Notes: generated by a model not told the origin, from the sequence alone. 64,000 bases of DNA from Anabaena sp. WA102 (GCF_001277295.1 NZ_CP011456.1:3910001-3974000); one strand, 5' to 3'. Counted from the first letter of the stretch, positions 36,451 through 44,610 are shown. Translations and numbers: made by a program.

Positions 36451-36579
36451 TATAGCGGTTATTGGTTGAGTGAAATACAAGAACCCCACCCCCAACCCCC
36501 TCCCCCTTCGGGTTCACCAGTCGCCTACGGTGGGAAACCCGCCTACAGCGCTGGTTCACCGCAAGCGAGGAGGGGGCTT
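36451..36579. repeat. Family C element, incomplete, joined to family B
   Basis: TATAGCGGTTATTGG, then GTGAAATACAAGAACCCCAC, matches the reverse of the right half of the element at 43583-43689. The second half is different and the sequence runs straight into a family B element at 36580, so the copy was probably truncated or rearranged. Confidence 0.6.
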
Positions 36580-36743
36580 AGAGGTTGTTTGAAAAGTATT
36601 AGATGAAACCAATAATTTCCAAGAACCTAACCCCCCAGCCCCCTTCCCTACCAGGGAAGGGGTGTTTCAAAGCCTCTCCCCGCGTCGGGGAGAGGTTTGG
36701 AGAGGGGTTTATTTATACATTAAAAACTTTTCAAACATCCTCT
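36580..36743. repeat. Family B MITE-like element, 164 bp
   Basis: AGAGGTTGTTTGAAAAGT at the left and ACTTTTCAAACATCCTCT at the right are near-perfect inverted repeats of 18 bases. The interior is C/G-run rich with a small hairpin (CCTCTCCCCGCGTCGGGGAG). A second copy lies at 44681-44845. There is no coding capacity. Confidence 0.8.
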
Positions 36744-36825
36744 TATGACTGTATCTTATTCTATTATGTAAGTTAAGTTAATAATTACCCTCCTGCGAAG
36801 GTTTTCAAGTAATAGCAAAGTTATC

Positions 36826-38190
36826 TTAACTTTCAGTAGTTGTAGAGGAAACGATAGGAATTTTTATTTCACTTGTAAATGTATCTAATAGTTTAAATGA
36901 AAATACCACAATAGCCGTTATTGAAAATAATGTCATCGCTAACCATAAAAGATGGTTACTGTGAAAATACCAACTAGCTATAGCCATAGGTATGAAACCT
37001 CCACCAAAGGAAATGAGGGCAGAATTACGTAATGTTCGCCCTTCGGTTAAACCTCCGAAGAATCCTTCCAAGATTACGGTAACTGCAAACAACCCCTGGA
37101 ATGGTAACAACCATCTGACATAGTCAGAAATGTTTTCAGTTACTTCAGTGTGGTTGGTTAATAGTCCAAATATAGTTTCTGGAAAAAGAATATATAAAAT
37201 AGCAATGGGAATTGAAAGCAATAAGCTAGTGAGTAAACTAACAATTAGTAATGGTTGTAACTGCTGTAATGTACCTTGTCCCTTAAAGTTTCCTGTGAGG
37301 CTTTGGGTGGCAAATCCTACTCCTTGAACAACAAACATATTCAAAGCTGCTGCTTGAATAAGAACAGTATTTTCCGCTAATATCTCTGTTCCCATTGCCG
37401 AACTGAGTTCAGTAAAAATGGCAAAGGTAGAGACTACTGCCAAACTTCTTATTAACATATCTCTATTTAGTTTGAAGGTAGCTTTAATAGCTGACCAATT
37501 CAAGACTTTTGGGATTACACCTGATAGAATTGACCAATCAATGTGGAAGCAAACTATAATTAAACCTATAAATAATGCTACATACTGGCTAATAGCTGTA
37601 GTTAAACCAGCCCCTGTGCTAGCCCAACCCCAGCGAATAATAAATAAGTAGTCCAGCACTACATTAGTCAGGCTTTCTATTACAGATATCAGCACCACAA
37701 AAATATTAAGTTCTCGGCCAAAAAACCAACCAACTAGGACAAAGTTGAGTAAAACCGCAGGTGCGCCCCAAATACGAGCCTGAAAATAGTCAAGACCGGC
37801 ATCTTTTACCTCTGTTGCACCGACTAAAAAGGTAAACCCTACTGTTTGTAAAGGGTACTGAAGAATCAGGATGAGTATACCTATCCCGAAGGCAATCAGA
37901 CCATTTCGGAGTAATACTAATAGTATGGCTTCTGGATCATCTGTTCCTACAGCTTGTGCCGTCATACCATTGCTAGAAGAACGTAAAAAATTCAAAACTC
38001 GATACAAGTAGCTAAAAAGAATTGTGGCTAAAGAAACTCCTGCTAGGTAACGGATATCAGGTAAATGTCCCAAGTAGGCTAGGTCTATTAAACCCGACAA
38101 TGGCACAACAATACTAGAGAGAATATTTGTAAATGCCAGTCGGTAAAAGCGAGATAGGAAGTTATATTCTTCAGGGATTGTAAAATTCAT
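36826..38190 (-). CDS. MATE-family efflux transporter (DinF-like), probable RiPP exporter
   Basis: A 454-residue membrane protein with about twelve hydrophobic segments arranged as two bundles, the MATE plan. N-terminal FTNILSSIVVPLSGLIDLAY and the mid-protein linker before the second bundle (WSAIKATFKLNRDMLIRSL) are typical of the DinF branch. These antiporters use Na+ or H+ gradients to extrude small molecules. It lies in line with the methyltransferase, dioxygenase and glycosyltransferase genes of the candidate RiPP cluster, and an exporter of this type would suit a small modified tripeptide. Substrate assignment is inference. Confidence 0.85.
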   Translation of the reverse strand: MNFTIPEEYNFLSRFYRLAFTNILSSIVVPLSGLIDLAYLGHLPDIRYLAGVSLATILFSYLYRVLNFLRSSSNGMTAQAVGTDDPEAILLVLLRNGLIAFGIGILILILQYPLQTVGFTFLVGATEVKDAGLDYFQARIWGAPAVLLNFVLVGWFFGRELNIFVVLISVIESLTNVVLDYLFIIRWGWASTGAGLTTAISQYVALFIGLIIVCFHIDWSILSGVIPKVLNWSAIKATFKLNRDMLIRSLAVVSTFAIFTELSSAMGTEILAENTVLIQAAALNMFVVQGVGFATQSLTGNFKGQGTLQQLQPLLIVSLLTSLLLSIPIAILYILFPETIFGLLTNHTEVTENISDYVRWLLPFQGLFAVTVILEGFFGGLTEGRTLRNSALISFGGGFIPMAIASWYFHSNHLLWLAMTLFSITAIVVFSFKLLDTFTSEIKIPIVSSTTTES

Positions 38191-38392
38191 CGTTCTGAAT
38201 TGTTAATTTCTTGGCAATATTTTCAGTAAATTCTGGCGTTGATGAAACCAGGTATGAATTTAGGTGTAGAGACGTTCCATGGAACGTCTCTACAAGGGTT
38301 TTGAAATCATCAAAAATCATTTTCATACCTCAAATCAGCAACGCCTAAATTCTTATCTATCTAGCAACTGCTATATTGACCCTAGCTTGATG

Positions 38393-38929
38393 TTATAAAT
38401 GCGCCAATGCCCAGACGTGGTAGAGAAATTCTGGTTCGTTATCTAGGGAATGAGAAACAGGATCATATTCGACCCATTGAGAGAAATTAGCAATGATGCA
38501 TTGGCGATTTCCCCAAGAACCAGTTTGAATGTTATTTAGAGGAAATCCGCATTCATGGAGAAAGTGTTTGAGTCCAGTTTCTGTCCAGCGTGTGCAATCT
38601 ATTGGGTAATTATGAAGTTTCACCAAAAAAGGGACAGAGATGAGAAAATACCCTCCTGGGTGAAGCATAGAAATAGTATTGCGACCGGCTCGATAGGGAT
38701 ATAATAAATGCTCAAAAACTTGTTCTGCGATAATTAAATCAAACTTTCTTGGTAGGGGTGCAGAACAAATATCATATTCTGGATAGTTGATATTTTCATA
38801 CTCTTGAAACCCAAAAGTTTCCCAAGTCTTGCCTGAAACTTCTAATACTCGCCATTTTGAAAACGGCAAATTCTCTAGTAGCTTCGCCGTTTCCCGGTTC
38901 ATTACAACTCGACTCCAAGTGATCCCCAT
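38393..38929 (-). CDS. Class I SAM methyltransferase of the RiPP-like cluster
   Basis: A 178-residue methyltransferase-fold protein. Motif I is degenerate (WRVLEVSGKTWETFG), followed by DICSAPLPRKFDLIIAEQVF (motif II region), EHLLYPYRAG and a motif III-like MLHPGGYFLISVPF. The Y-x-x-D-x-T/C-R-W segment near the end resembles the Methyltransf_11-type in sugar and peptide tailoring. ATG 38929 (MGITWSR) is preferred; the longer frame to 39004 would overlap the dioxygenase gene by 38 bases. One of the two methyltransferases here could be the counterpart of CgnL, the crocagin N-methyltransferase. Confidence 0.75.
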   Translation of the reverse strand: MGITWSRVVMNRETAKLLENLPFSKWRVLEVSGKTWETFGFQEYENINYPEYDICSAPLPRKFDLIIAEQVFEHLLYPYRAGRNTISMLHPGGYFLISVPFLVKLHNYPIDCTRWTETGLKHFLHECGFPLNNIQTGSWGNRQCIIANFSQWVEYDPVSHSLDNEPEFLYHVWALAHL

Positions 38930-38966
38930 AATTGTATTTCTTGTATAAATTCTTGATAATTTAATT

Positions 38967-39755
38967 TTATTTTTGAGTAAATATGCGATCAAGTTCGTCC
39001 TCACTCAGAGCTATTAATGGCGTGAGATCGGGATTTGATAAAAAAGCTGGTCTTTCTTTGTTGGGAAGGGCGCTGTTTTCAATACTGCTATAGGTGATGA
39101 CAAAGTTTCGGCGGTCCCAGGGAGAAATGTTGGCAACAGAACCATGTAATGTATCATAGTGTACGAACAAAACCGACCCCGCGAGACCTTTTGGTGCGAC
39201 TATTCCTTGCACAGATGCAAATTTGGCAATTGTTTCTGGAGCGATCGCTAATGATGAATTAGTAGTCGAAGCAGAATTTGCCGCTTCGAGTATTCCCTGT
39301 TGATGAGAACCAGGTATGTAATATACTGGTCCATTAAATTCATTGACTTCATCTAAGAAAAGGATGGCATTTCCTCCTTGTGGTGAGGGAATTCGTTCGT
39401 AATATTGTGCAAATGCAGAGTCTTGATGCCATCCCCACATTCCTCCGGTAAAAGCTGGTTTCATGACGATTTTGCTGCGAAAAACGTACAATTCACTGGC
39501 AAAAAGTTGTTGTGCAACTGCCAATAGACGAGGGTGACGGACTAAATCTCGGAAAATTCTGTTATTGAGATGAACTCCATAGAGAGTGCGTAAGGTTTTT
39601 TGATCATCTTCCAAAACACGACCAACTGCTTCATCGTCCATGACATTGGGAATTTGATCACAAATTACTGATATTTCCTCACGGCTAAAACACTCTGGAA
39701 TGAACAAAAATCCTTGTTCTTCATAACTTTTTAGTGCTTCTGTTGTCAGTTTCAT
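38967..39755 (-). CDS. Phytanoyl-CoA dioxygenase-family Fe(II)/2-oxoglutarate enzyme (candidate CgnC counterpart)
   Basis: A 262-residue cupin-fold dioxygenase. The facial triad is visible as H-x-D in GMWGWHQDSAFAQYY and the distal His in VHYDTLHGSVANIS; the 2-oxoglutarate-binding Arg follows in SPWDRRNFVITYS. Such enzymes hydroxylate or oxidatively cyclise small substrates. In crocagin biosynthesis the oxygenase CgnC, with CgnB and CgnE, builds the pyrroloindoline core of the Ile-Tyr-Trp tripeptide. This gene lies between a glycosyltransferase and a methyltransferase in the same direction, fitting a tailoring or core-forming role. Orthology with CgnC still has to be shown. Confidence 0.82.
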   Translation of the reverse strand: MKLTTEALKSYEEQGFLFIPECFSREEISVICDQIPNVMDDEAVGRVLEDDQKTLRTLYGVHLNNRIFRDLVRHPRLLAVAQQLFASELYVFRSKIVMKPAFTGGMWGWHQDSAFAQYYERIPSPQGGNAILFLDEVNEFNGPVYYIPGSHQQGILEAANSASTTNSSLAIAPETIAKFASVQGIVAPKGLAGSVLFVHYDTLHGSVANISPWDRRNFVITYSSIENSALPNKERPAFLSNPDLTPLIALSEDELDRIFTQK

Positions 39756-39805
39756 TTTGCTCTTAATTAGAATTTACTGAGTTAATGCAGATAATAAAAT
39801 TTGTG

Positions 39806-41032
39806 CTATTGCAAAACATGAGAAATGCTATTCCTCTGTTTAAATTCTAAAATTTTATCTACTGCTTTTTGAGTGCCACCTGATGTTATCAAAGAATCAC
39901 TTAATAGATCAATGTTACTACGAATTTTTTCATCTTTGATAATCTGTTCAACAAGCGATCGCAATTTCAATGGAGCAATATTTTTCTGTTTTACCCATAC
40001 TCCGATATTTAATTCTTCTACACGATTAGCTACTAAGTATTGATCGCCTCCTTGGGGAAATACAACCAGTGGTACTTTGTGAATTAATGCCTCCCAAGTG
40101 CTATTAGTTCCCCCATGAGTAATAAAAACACTAGCTTGTTGAAGCACTTGCATTTGAGGTACATAGTTGCTGACAATAAAATTAGGGGGAATTTTTCCCA
40201 ATTCAGCAATATCTATAAATTTCCCCACAGACATTACCACCGTATACTCACTATTTGCAAAAGCTTGTAAACATTGTTGATAAAAAAAGGTTTTAGAATT
40301 ATATGATGTCACTGATCCTAGTGAAATATAAATAATTGGTTTTTCTGCACTCTTTAGTAAAGGAAATTGAGAATCAACTGCTCTCTCACTGTAGCAAGGT
40401 CCTGTAAAAATATAACTGGCATCAAAATATGAACGCTGGATCTGAAACATTTCCGATGTATAAACAATATTTAAATCTCCTCGCAAATTCATAGAATTTG
40501 GTTGTAGTTGAAATACATCTTTTTTGCTAATCGCCTTTAGTGTATATTTTTGGGTTAATTGCTGCCAAAGTCGTTGATGTCGGTAAAATCTTTGTAAATG
40601 TTTAACAATATCATTAATCGGGTAGGCTGCTAATAACAATGGTAACGGGGGCAAAAAATGAGGTGGTAGAAGAAAATTTGTATGGAAGCAAACGCTGGAT
40701 ATATTCAGTAAATCCGCACAGATAGCAGCCCATAAGCATTTAGCATGAAAAACAATTAATTTGGGGCGGTTGATTTTTAAATTTTCTAATAAAATTGGTA
40801 CAGCATCTAAGCAATATTCTATCAACCGCGATTGCAGTGTTGGATCTGAATCTTGTGGTTTCATGCTAGGCAGTGGTTGAAATCTAGCACCTGCTGATTC
40901 AATTTTATCTCGAAATTCATCGAAGTAATAATAATCTATTTTTTCTCCTCTATCAGCGAGTTCTTGAATTAAACCTAGAGTTGTATCAATCCGGGTATAA
41001 CTAGGAAGATCAAAGAAAGCAATATCTGCCAT
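39806..41032 (-). CDS. GT1-family (MGT/UGT-like) glycosyltransferase
   Basis: A 408-residue GT-B glycosyltransferase. The N-terminal acceptor half starts MADIAFFDLPSYTRIDTTLG with a catalytic-type His/Asp region (IVFHAKCLWAAICADLL). The C-terminal nucleotide-sugar motif is clear: FITHGGTNSTWEALIHKVPL, then FPQGGDQYLVANRVEELNIG. This is the macrolide/flavonoid O-glycosyltransferase type that uses UDP- or dTDP-sugars on small molecules. It lies 20 bases from the peptide-binding-like gene upstream and 50 bases from the dioxygenase gene, so is probably co-transcribed. A likely acceptor is the Tyr hydroxyl or a new hydroxyl of the modified peptide. Confidence 0.85.
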   Translation of the reverse strand: MADIAFFDLPSYTRIDTTLGLIQELADRGEKIDYYYFDEFRDKIESAGARFQPLPSMKPQDSDPTLQSRLIEYCLDAVPILLENLKINRPKLIVFHAKCLWAAICADLLNISSVCFHTNFLLPPHFLPPLPLLLAAYPINDIVKHLQRFYRHQRLWQQLTQKYTLKAISKKDVFQLQPNSMNLRGDLNIVYTSEMFQIQRSYFDASYIFTGPCYSERAVDSQFPLLKSAEKPIIYISLGSVTSYNSKTFFYQQCLQAFANSEYTVVMSVGKFIDIAELGKIPPNFIVSNYVPQMQVLQQASVFITHGGTNSTWEALIHKVPLVVFPQGGDQYLVANRVEELNIGVWVKQKNIAPLKLRSLVEQIIKDEKIRSNIDLLSDSLITSGGTQKAVDKILEFKQRNSISHVLQ

Positions 41033-41051
41033 AATAGTAAATCCTCAGTAA

Positions 41052-41966
41052 TTAAACCCACTTCAAAGCCTGAGAAATAAAGTCAATATGGGGAGCTTTT
41101 TGTGCCATTCCTATCCCTACATGAGTTCCATATATACCTTCGTTAACAACTGAATTTATTGACCAATCAATTGTTTCCTCAATCTTTTTATTAGCACCAA
41201 AGGCTATTTCTGTGAGATTTAAACCTCTTTCTAAGTTGTAAGTCATATCTAATAATACAGCAGTCTCATCTTTACCATCTATGATCAGATGAGTTATGGC
41301 ATTATCTTCTATTTCTAGATATTTTTCTTGACTTAATTTCACCCTATCTGTAATATATTGCAAAGGCTGGCAATTATAATCTTTTGTTTCTTGAGTTGTA
41401 GTTTGGGTTAATATGCCATCAAAATAGAAAGTTCCATCTACAGAAAAGCTGGATTTATTTGCTTTTGTATTCACTACTGAACTTTCCCAGAACTCAGCCA
41501 CAGAGTAAAACCATCCTGACTCCAGTTCCACATCAGCATTAGCTATTTCTATATTCTCACCTAAAGAGCATTTGAGCTTGCTTCCTCTTGAGTCTGATAA
41601 ATATAGCTCACTTTCACTTTCAGCTATTTTATCATATAAAATATCTCTAATTGCTAATGCTTGTTCAATATCACCTGATAATAGCTGATTAAAAGAATAT
41701 TCAATTACAGGTAACCTCCCATCAAATTTTACTGCTGGTAAATGTACTATGGTACTTTGAGAATCATGCCAGAGTTGTTTAAGTTTGTAATAGTAGCTAT
41801 AATCTGAAAAGATTAAAAAGGCTGTTTGTTTACTCTTAAAGTCATAATCATCAAAAAAAATAGTTTTATATCCTTGCTCCTGAGAGTAAGCATGAATTTC
41901 ATTACTATCAACAATAATTGGCATCTCTCTTTGAAGAAAAGCTTGATAAAACTCTAAGATGTGCAT
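41052..41966 (-). CDS. 304-residue protein, candidate CgnB/CgnE-type peptide-binding protein (copy 1)
   Basis: A protein with a clear paralogue at 43696-44610 (shared PIIVDSNE/PILVDSTD, EQGY.TI.FDDYDF, SDYSY, GTHVGIGMAQK, HIDFISQ). By eye the C-terminal half resembles M29 aminopeptidases: LTEIAFGANKK (metal Glu region), GTHVGIG (His) and HIDF (H-x-D) are kept, but the usual Glu of the GEVFT motif is Trp in SGWFYSVAE. That suggests a non-catalytic fold. In crocagin biosynthesis the homologous pair CgnB and CgnE binds the precursor peptide. It follows the precursor gene on the same strand after a terminator-like hairpin. Confidence 0.7.
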   Translation of the reverse strand: MHILEFYQAFLQREMPIIVDSNEIHAYSQEQGYKTIFFDDYDFKSKQTAFLIFSDYSYYYKLKQLWHDSQSTIVHLPAVKFDGRLPVIEYSFNQLLSGDIEQALAIRDILYDKIAESESELYLSDSRGSKLKCSLGENIEIANADVELESGWFYSVAEFWESSVVNTKANKSSFSVDGTFYFDGILTQTTTQETKDYNCQPLQYITDRVKLSQEKYLEIEDNAITHLIIDGKDETAVLLDMTYNLERGLNLTEIAFGANKKIEETIDWSINSVVNEGIYGTHVGIGMAQKAPHIDFISQALKWV

Positions 41967-42021
41967 ATTTATTTAACGAATTACAAAACTTTATTGTCTT
42001 CAAGATATCTTAATTAAGTGT

Positions 42022-42066
42022 GAAAAAATTAACAATTTTGGACAACAATTATGAGAATTGTTGTCC
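42022..42066 (-). terminator. Hairpin between the precursor peptide gene and the next gene
   Basis: On the minus strand, GGACAACAATT, a 5-base loop and AATTGTTGTCC make an 11-bp stem (42040-42066). A T-rich tract including TTTTTT follows at 42022-42030. It lies 65 bases after the precursor stop and 74 bases before the next gene start, so it may let the peptide be made in excess over downstream enzymes by partial termination. Confidence 0.65.
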
Positions 42067-42130
42067 AACTGCTTAGACTAGTCTTAGAACCTGTAAATAC
42101 TTACATTACTAAGTAATGTTCAGCAAATCC

Positions 42131-42214
42131 TTACCAGTAAATATTACCCAGATTGCTGCGGGTTTCTTTGTTAACTTGTTCAAGTTTACGTTTTTGTGTT
42201 TTCTTAGCGTTCAT
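42131..42214 (-). CDS. 27-residue precursor peptide ending Ile-Tyr-Trp (crocagin-like)
   Basis: Minus-strand ATG at 42214 to TAA at 42131. The peptide begins MNAKKTQKRKLEQVNKE and finishes SNLGNIYW. Residues 1-19 are basic and Lys/Gln rich, as in a helical leader; the last three residues, Ile-Tyr-Trp, are the exact core of crocagin. A strong ribosome site, GGAG, lies 8 bases before the ATG (ggagaaactaaaATG). It is flanked by two homologous 304-residue proteins, a dioxygenase, a hydrolase, methyltransferases and an exporter, and by hairpins upstream and downstream. A small ORF by chance remains possible, but position, ribosome site and C-terminus argue strongly for a real RiPP precursor. Confidence 0.8.
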   Translation of the reverse strand: MNAKKTQKRKLEQVNKETRSNLGNIYW

Positions 42215-42716
42215 TTTAGTTTCTCCTGAAAATTTGCAATTTTAGCTACTAATTTGCGAGTTGTTTTTTAACTCGTTGATATCACTGTATCAGCATCAAT
42301 TTGATTTAACAAGATCAATTTCCAAAATGTTTACATTTTTTAATAATTAAAGATGGATCAGGTAATTAAGGTTTAATTTGCAGTTTTTAAGTCAAAAAAA
42401 CCCTTTATATTACAGTCCGCTTGCACAATACAACTATGCCAATGAATATACCTTGTATTATCCCATTATTCTAACTAGCTCTGCATTTTTGTGACTAACA
42501 TTCAGCCTATAAGCATTGAATTTTATGGTTTATTTATCAATTATCTTCACTGTTTGGGTATGACTATTACTGGTGAATTATTAATAGAATAGGCTGATGA
42601 CAAAAAGCGTATTAATCATAATATAAATATCCGGTTTTATTCGTGAAATTACTTGGATATGATCAACTCGTAGCCTGCTATCCTAGCAAAGTACCTTTAT
42701 TAATGTGAGAATACCA
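42215..42716. promoter_or_regulatory. Divergent intergenic region between precursor gene and methyltransferase gene
   Basis: A 500-base region that should hold promoters for both directions. It contains an inverted repeat CGAGTTGTTTTTTAACTCG (42257-42275) and a TTGATATCACTGTATCAGCA stretch just beyond (42277-42296) that has operator-like partial symmetry, all within 85 bases upstream of the precursor start. Precise -10/-35 boxes could not be assigned with confidence. Confidence 0.4.
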
Positions 42717-43415
42717 ATGGCGGATTTAAAAATAACGGCTGGAGAAAACTACAATGATTATGTGGGACCAGCAAAAGAGTACGATTTCATGGGAGCGTCT
42801 CAATTTCGGTTGCTTTGTACACTAGGTCTCCGATCTCAGCATAAATTGCTCGATTTTGGCTGTGGTTCGCTCCGTGCAGGTCGGCTTTTTCTACCTTACC
42901 TTGATGAAGGTTGTTATTACGGAGTAGAACCCAACAAGTGGTTAATCGAGGATGCTATAAAGTTCCAAGTTGGAGAGGATCTCCTTCGCATTAAAAAACC
43001 GTGTTTTAGTTATAACGATAAGTTCTCTTTAGCTGAATTTGAAACCGATTTTGATTTTATCCTCGCACAGTCCGTATTAACTCATACTAGGACTAATTTA
43101 GTAGATCTTTGTTTTCAGAACTTTGCTAAACATTTGAAACCTGATGGTCTTATCGTTGCTACTTTTATGGAGGGAGATACCGACATGGAGGGAGATGGTT
43201 GGGAATACCCTTTGTGTGTAACAATTCGACCAGCCACAATTAAAAAGTTAGCACAAGATGCCGGACTGGTAGGAATCTCAATCCCCTGGTTTCGTCCCAG
43301 ACAAACTTGGTATGTTTTTGCGAAAAACCAAGACCGTCTTCCAACTCAGGCTATGTTTCCTTATCTTCATGGTGTTGTCCTATTCGATCCAATGTTTGAG
43401 AGATCAAAAGCATAA
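42717..43415 (+). CDS. Class I SAM methyltransferase, divergent from the precursor gene
   Basis: A 232-residue methyltransferase. Motif I is HKLLDFGCGSLRAGRLFLPY, motif II YYGVEPNKW, motif III-like FDFILAQSVLTHT, and post motifs HLKPDGLIVATFME. These are the marks of small-molecule class I methyltransferases. It is the only gene of the candidate RiPP cluster on the plus strand. CgnL of the crocagin pathway N-methylates the freed core; this protein or the one at 38393 could be its counterpart. ATG 42717 is chosen; a GTG four codons earlier is also possible. A repeat element follows 168 bases downstream. Confidence 0.82.
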   Translation: MADLKITAGENYNDYVGPAKEYDFMGASQFRLLCTLGLRSQHKLLDFGCGSLRAGRLFLPYLDEGCYYGVEPNKWLIEDAIKFQVGEDLLRIKKPCFSYNDKFSLAEFETDFDFILAQSVLTHTRTNLVDLCFQNFAKHLKPDGLIVATFMEGDTDMEGDGWEYPLCVTIRPATIKKLAQDAGLVGISIPWFRPRQTWYVFAKNQDRLPTQAMFPYLHGVVLFDPMFERSKA

Positions 43416-43582
43416 AAATTGACACAACTTTTACTGGATCTGGGTTTCTGGCTTTATTTTCCAATCCGATAGATGTAATCATTGCTTTAAACTAAAACTA
43501 TTGTATGGCAAGGGTTACATCATTTCATTTAGGGAAAGTGACAGAAGAGGAGTTATTTGACAGGTTATATAGGATGGCAATT

Positions 43583-43689
43583 TATAGCGGTATGCACTTG
43601 AATGAGATACATCATAAGTCCCCTCCTCGCTTGCGGGGAGGGGGTTGGGGGTGGGGTTCTTGTATTTCACTCAACCAAGAACCGCTATA
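43583..43689. repeat. Family C MITE-like element, 107 bp
   Basis: TATAGCGGTATGCACTTGAA at the left and TCAACCAAGAACCGCTATA at the right are imperfect inverted repeats with perfect outer 9 bases (TATAGCGGT/ACCGCTATA). The centre contains the GGGGAGGGGGTTGGGGGTGG block also present in the PKS insertion. The element ends seven bases before the stop codon of the following minus-strand gene. A plus-strand reading frame across it (43505-43699) is not supported. Confidence 0.8.
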
Positions 43690-43695
43690 TCGGCA

Positions 43696-44610
43696 TTAAA
43701 TAATCTTGATGCTTTGAGAAATAAAATCAATATAAGGAGACTTCTGTGCCATACCTATGCCTATGTGCGTTCCATATACTCCTTGATTCATAATGGAGTT
43801 TATCTGCCAATTCAGATTTTTTTCAATATTTTTGTTACAGCCAAATCCTATCTCAGTAAAACTCAAGTTACGTTCTAAACCATAATCCATTTCCAGTAAT
43901 ATGGAAGTTTCATCCCTACCATCCAAAATGAGATGAGTTATAGTATTATCTTTGATATGAATATATTTTTCTTGACTTGAATTGACCTTCTCAAGTAAAT
44001 ATGTTAAAGCATCCTGGTGACGTTCTCTCACTTCTGGGTTTGCACAAGCGTGAATTATGCCATCAAAAAAGAAAGTTCCATCTAGTGAAAAACTTGATTT
44101 ATCACTTTTAATATTGACTATTCCGCTTTCTAGCATTTCCGAAATTGAGTAAAACCATCCTGGTTCTAAATCATCTTGAGTATTTATAACTTCTAAACTT
44201 TCTGACAATAAGCACGTTAATTTAGTCCCTCTATGATCAGATAAATATAATTCATCTTCCACTTCAGCAATTTGCTCATAAGTTTTAGCTCTTAACTCTA
44301 ATACTTCTGTTAAATTACAAGAGAGAAGTTGCTCGAATGAATAAGCGATAATTTGAGGATTTATATCATATCTAACTGCTAGTAGGTGGATAATCGTACT
44401 TTTGGAGGTACGAGATAGTTGCATAAGTCGATCATGATAACTATAATCTGAAATTACAGCAAATGCTAATTGTTGACTAGCAAAATCGTAATCATCAAAT
44501 AAAATAGTTTGATATCCTTGCTCCTGAAAATAATAATCAAGATCAGTGCTATCAACAAGGATAGGAATTTTTTTATTAACTAAGGAATGATGAAAACGTA
44601 TGGCATTCAT
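43696..44610 (-). CDS. 304-residue protein, candidate CgnB/CgnE-type peptide-binding protein (copy 2)
   Basis: Paralogue of the protein at 41052-41966, of identical length and clearly homologous along its whole length (EQGYQTILFDDYDF, AVISDYSYHDRL, SSFSLDGTFFFDGI, GVYGTHIGIGMAQKSPYIDF). The M29-like Glu position is again Trp (PGWFYSISE), and here the H-x-D motif is Y-I-D, so a metal ligand is also lost; both facts favour a binding rather than a catalytic role. It is on the minus strand, separated from the rest of the cluster by the plus-strand methyltransferase. Two diverged copies match the two-protein CgnB/CgnE logic of crocagin. Confidence 0.7.
   Translation of the reverse strand: MNAIRFHHSLVNKKIPILVDSTDLDYYFQEQGYQTILFDDYDFASQQLAFAVISDYSYHDRLMQLSRTSKSTIIHLLAVRYDINPQIIAYSFEQLLSCNLTEVLELRAKTYEQIAEVEDELYLSDHRGTKLTCLLSESLEVINTQDDLEPGWFYSISEMLESGIVNIKSDKSSFSLDGTFFFDGIIHACANPEVRERHQDALTYLLEKVNSSQEKYIHIKDNTITHLILDGRDETSILLEMDYGLERNLSFTEIGFGCNKNIEKNLNWQINSIMNQGVYGTHIGIGMAQKSPYIDFISQSIKII

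Noticed and set aside
43505..43699. Small plus-strand frame starting MARVTSFHLG
   Set aside because: Its second half is the family C element; the first 29 residues were not recognised and no ribosome site is convincing.
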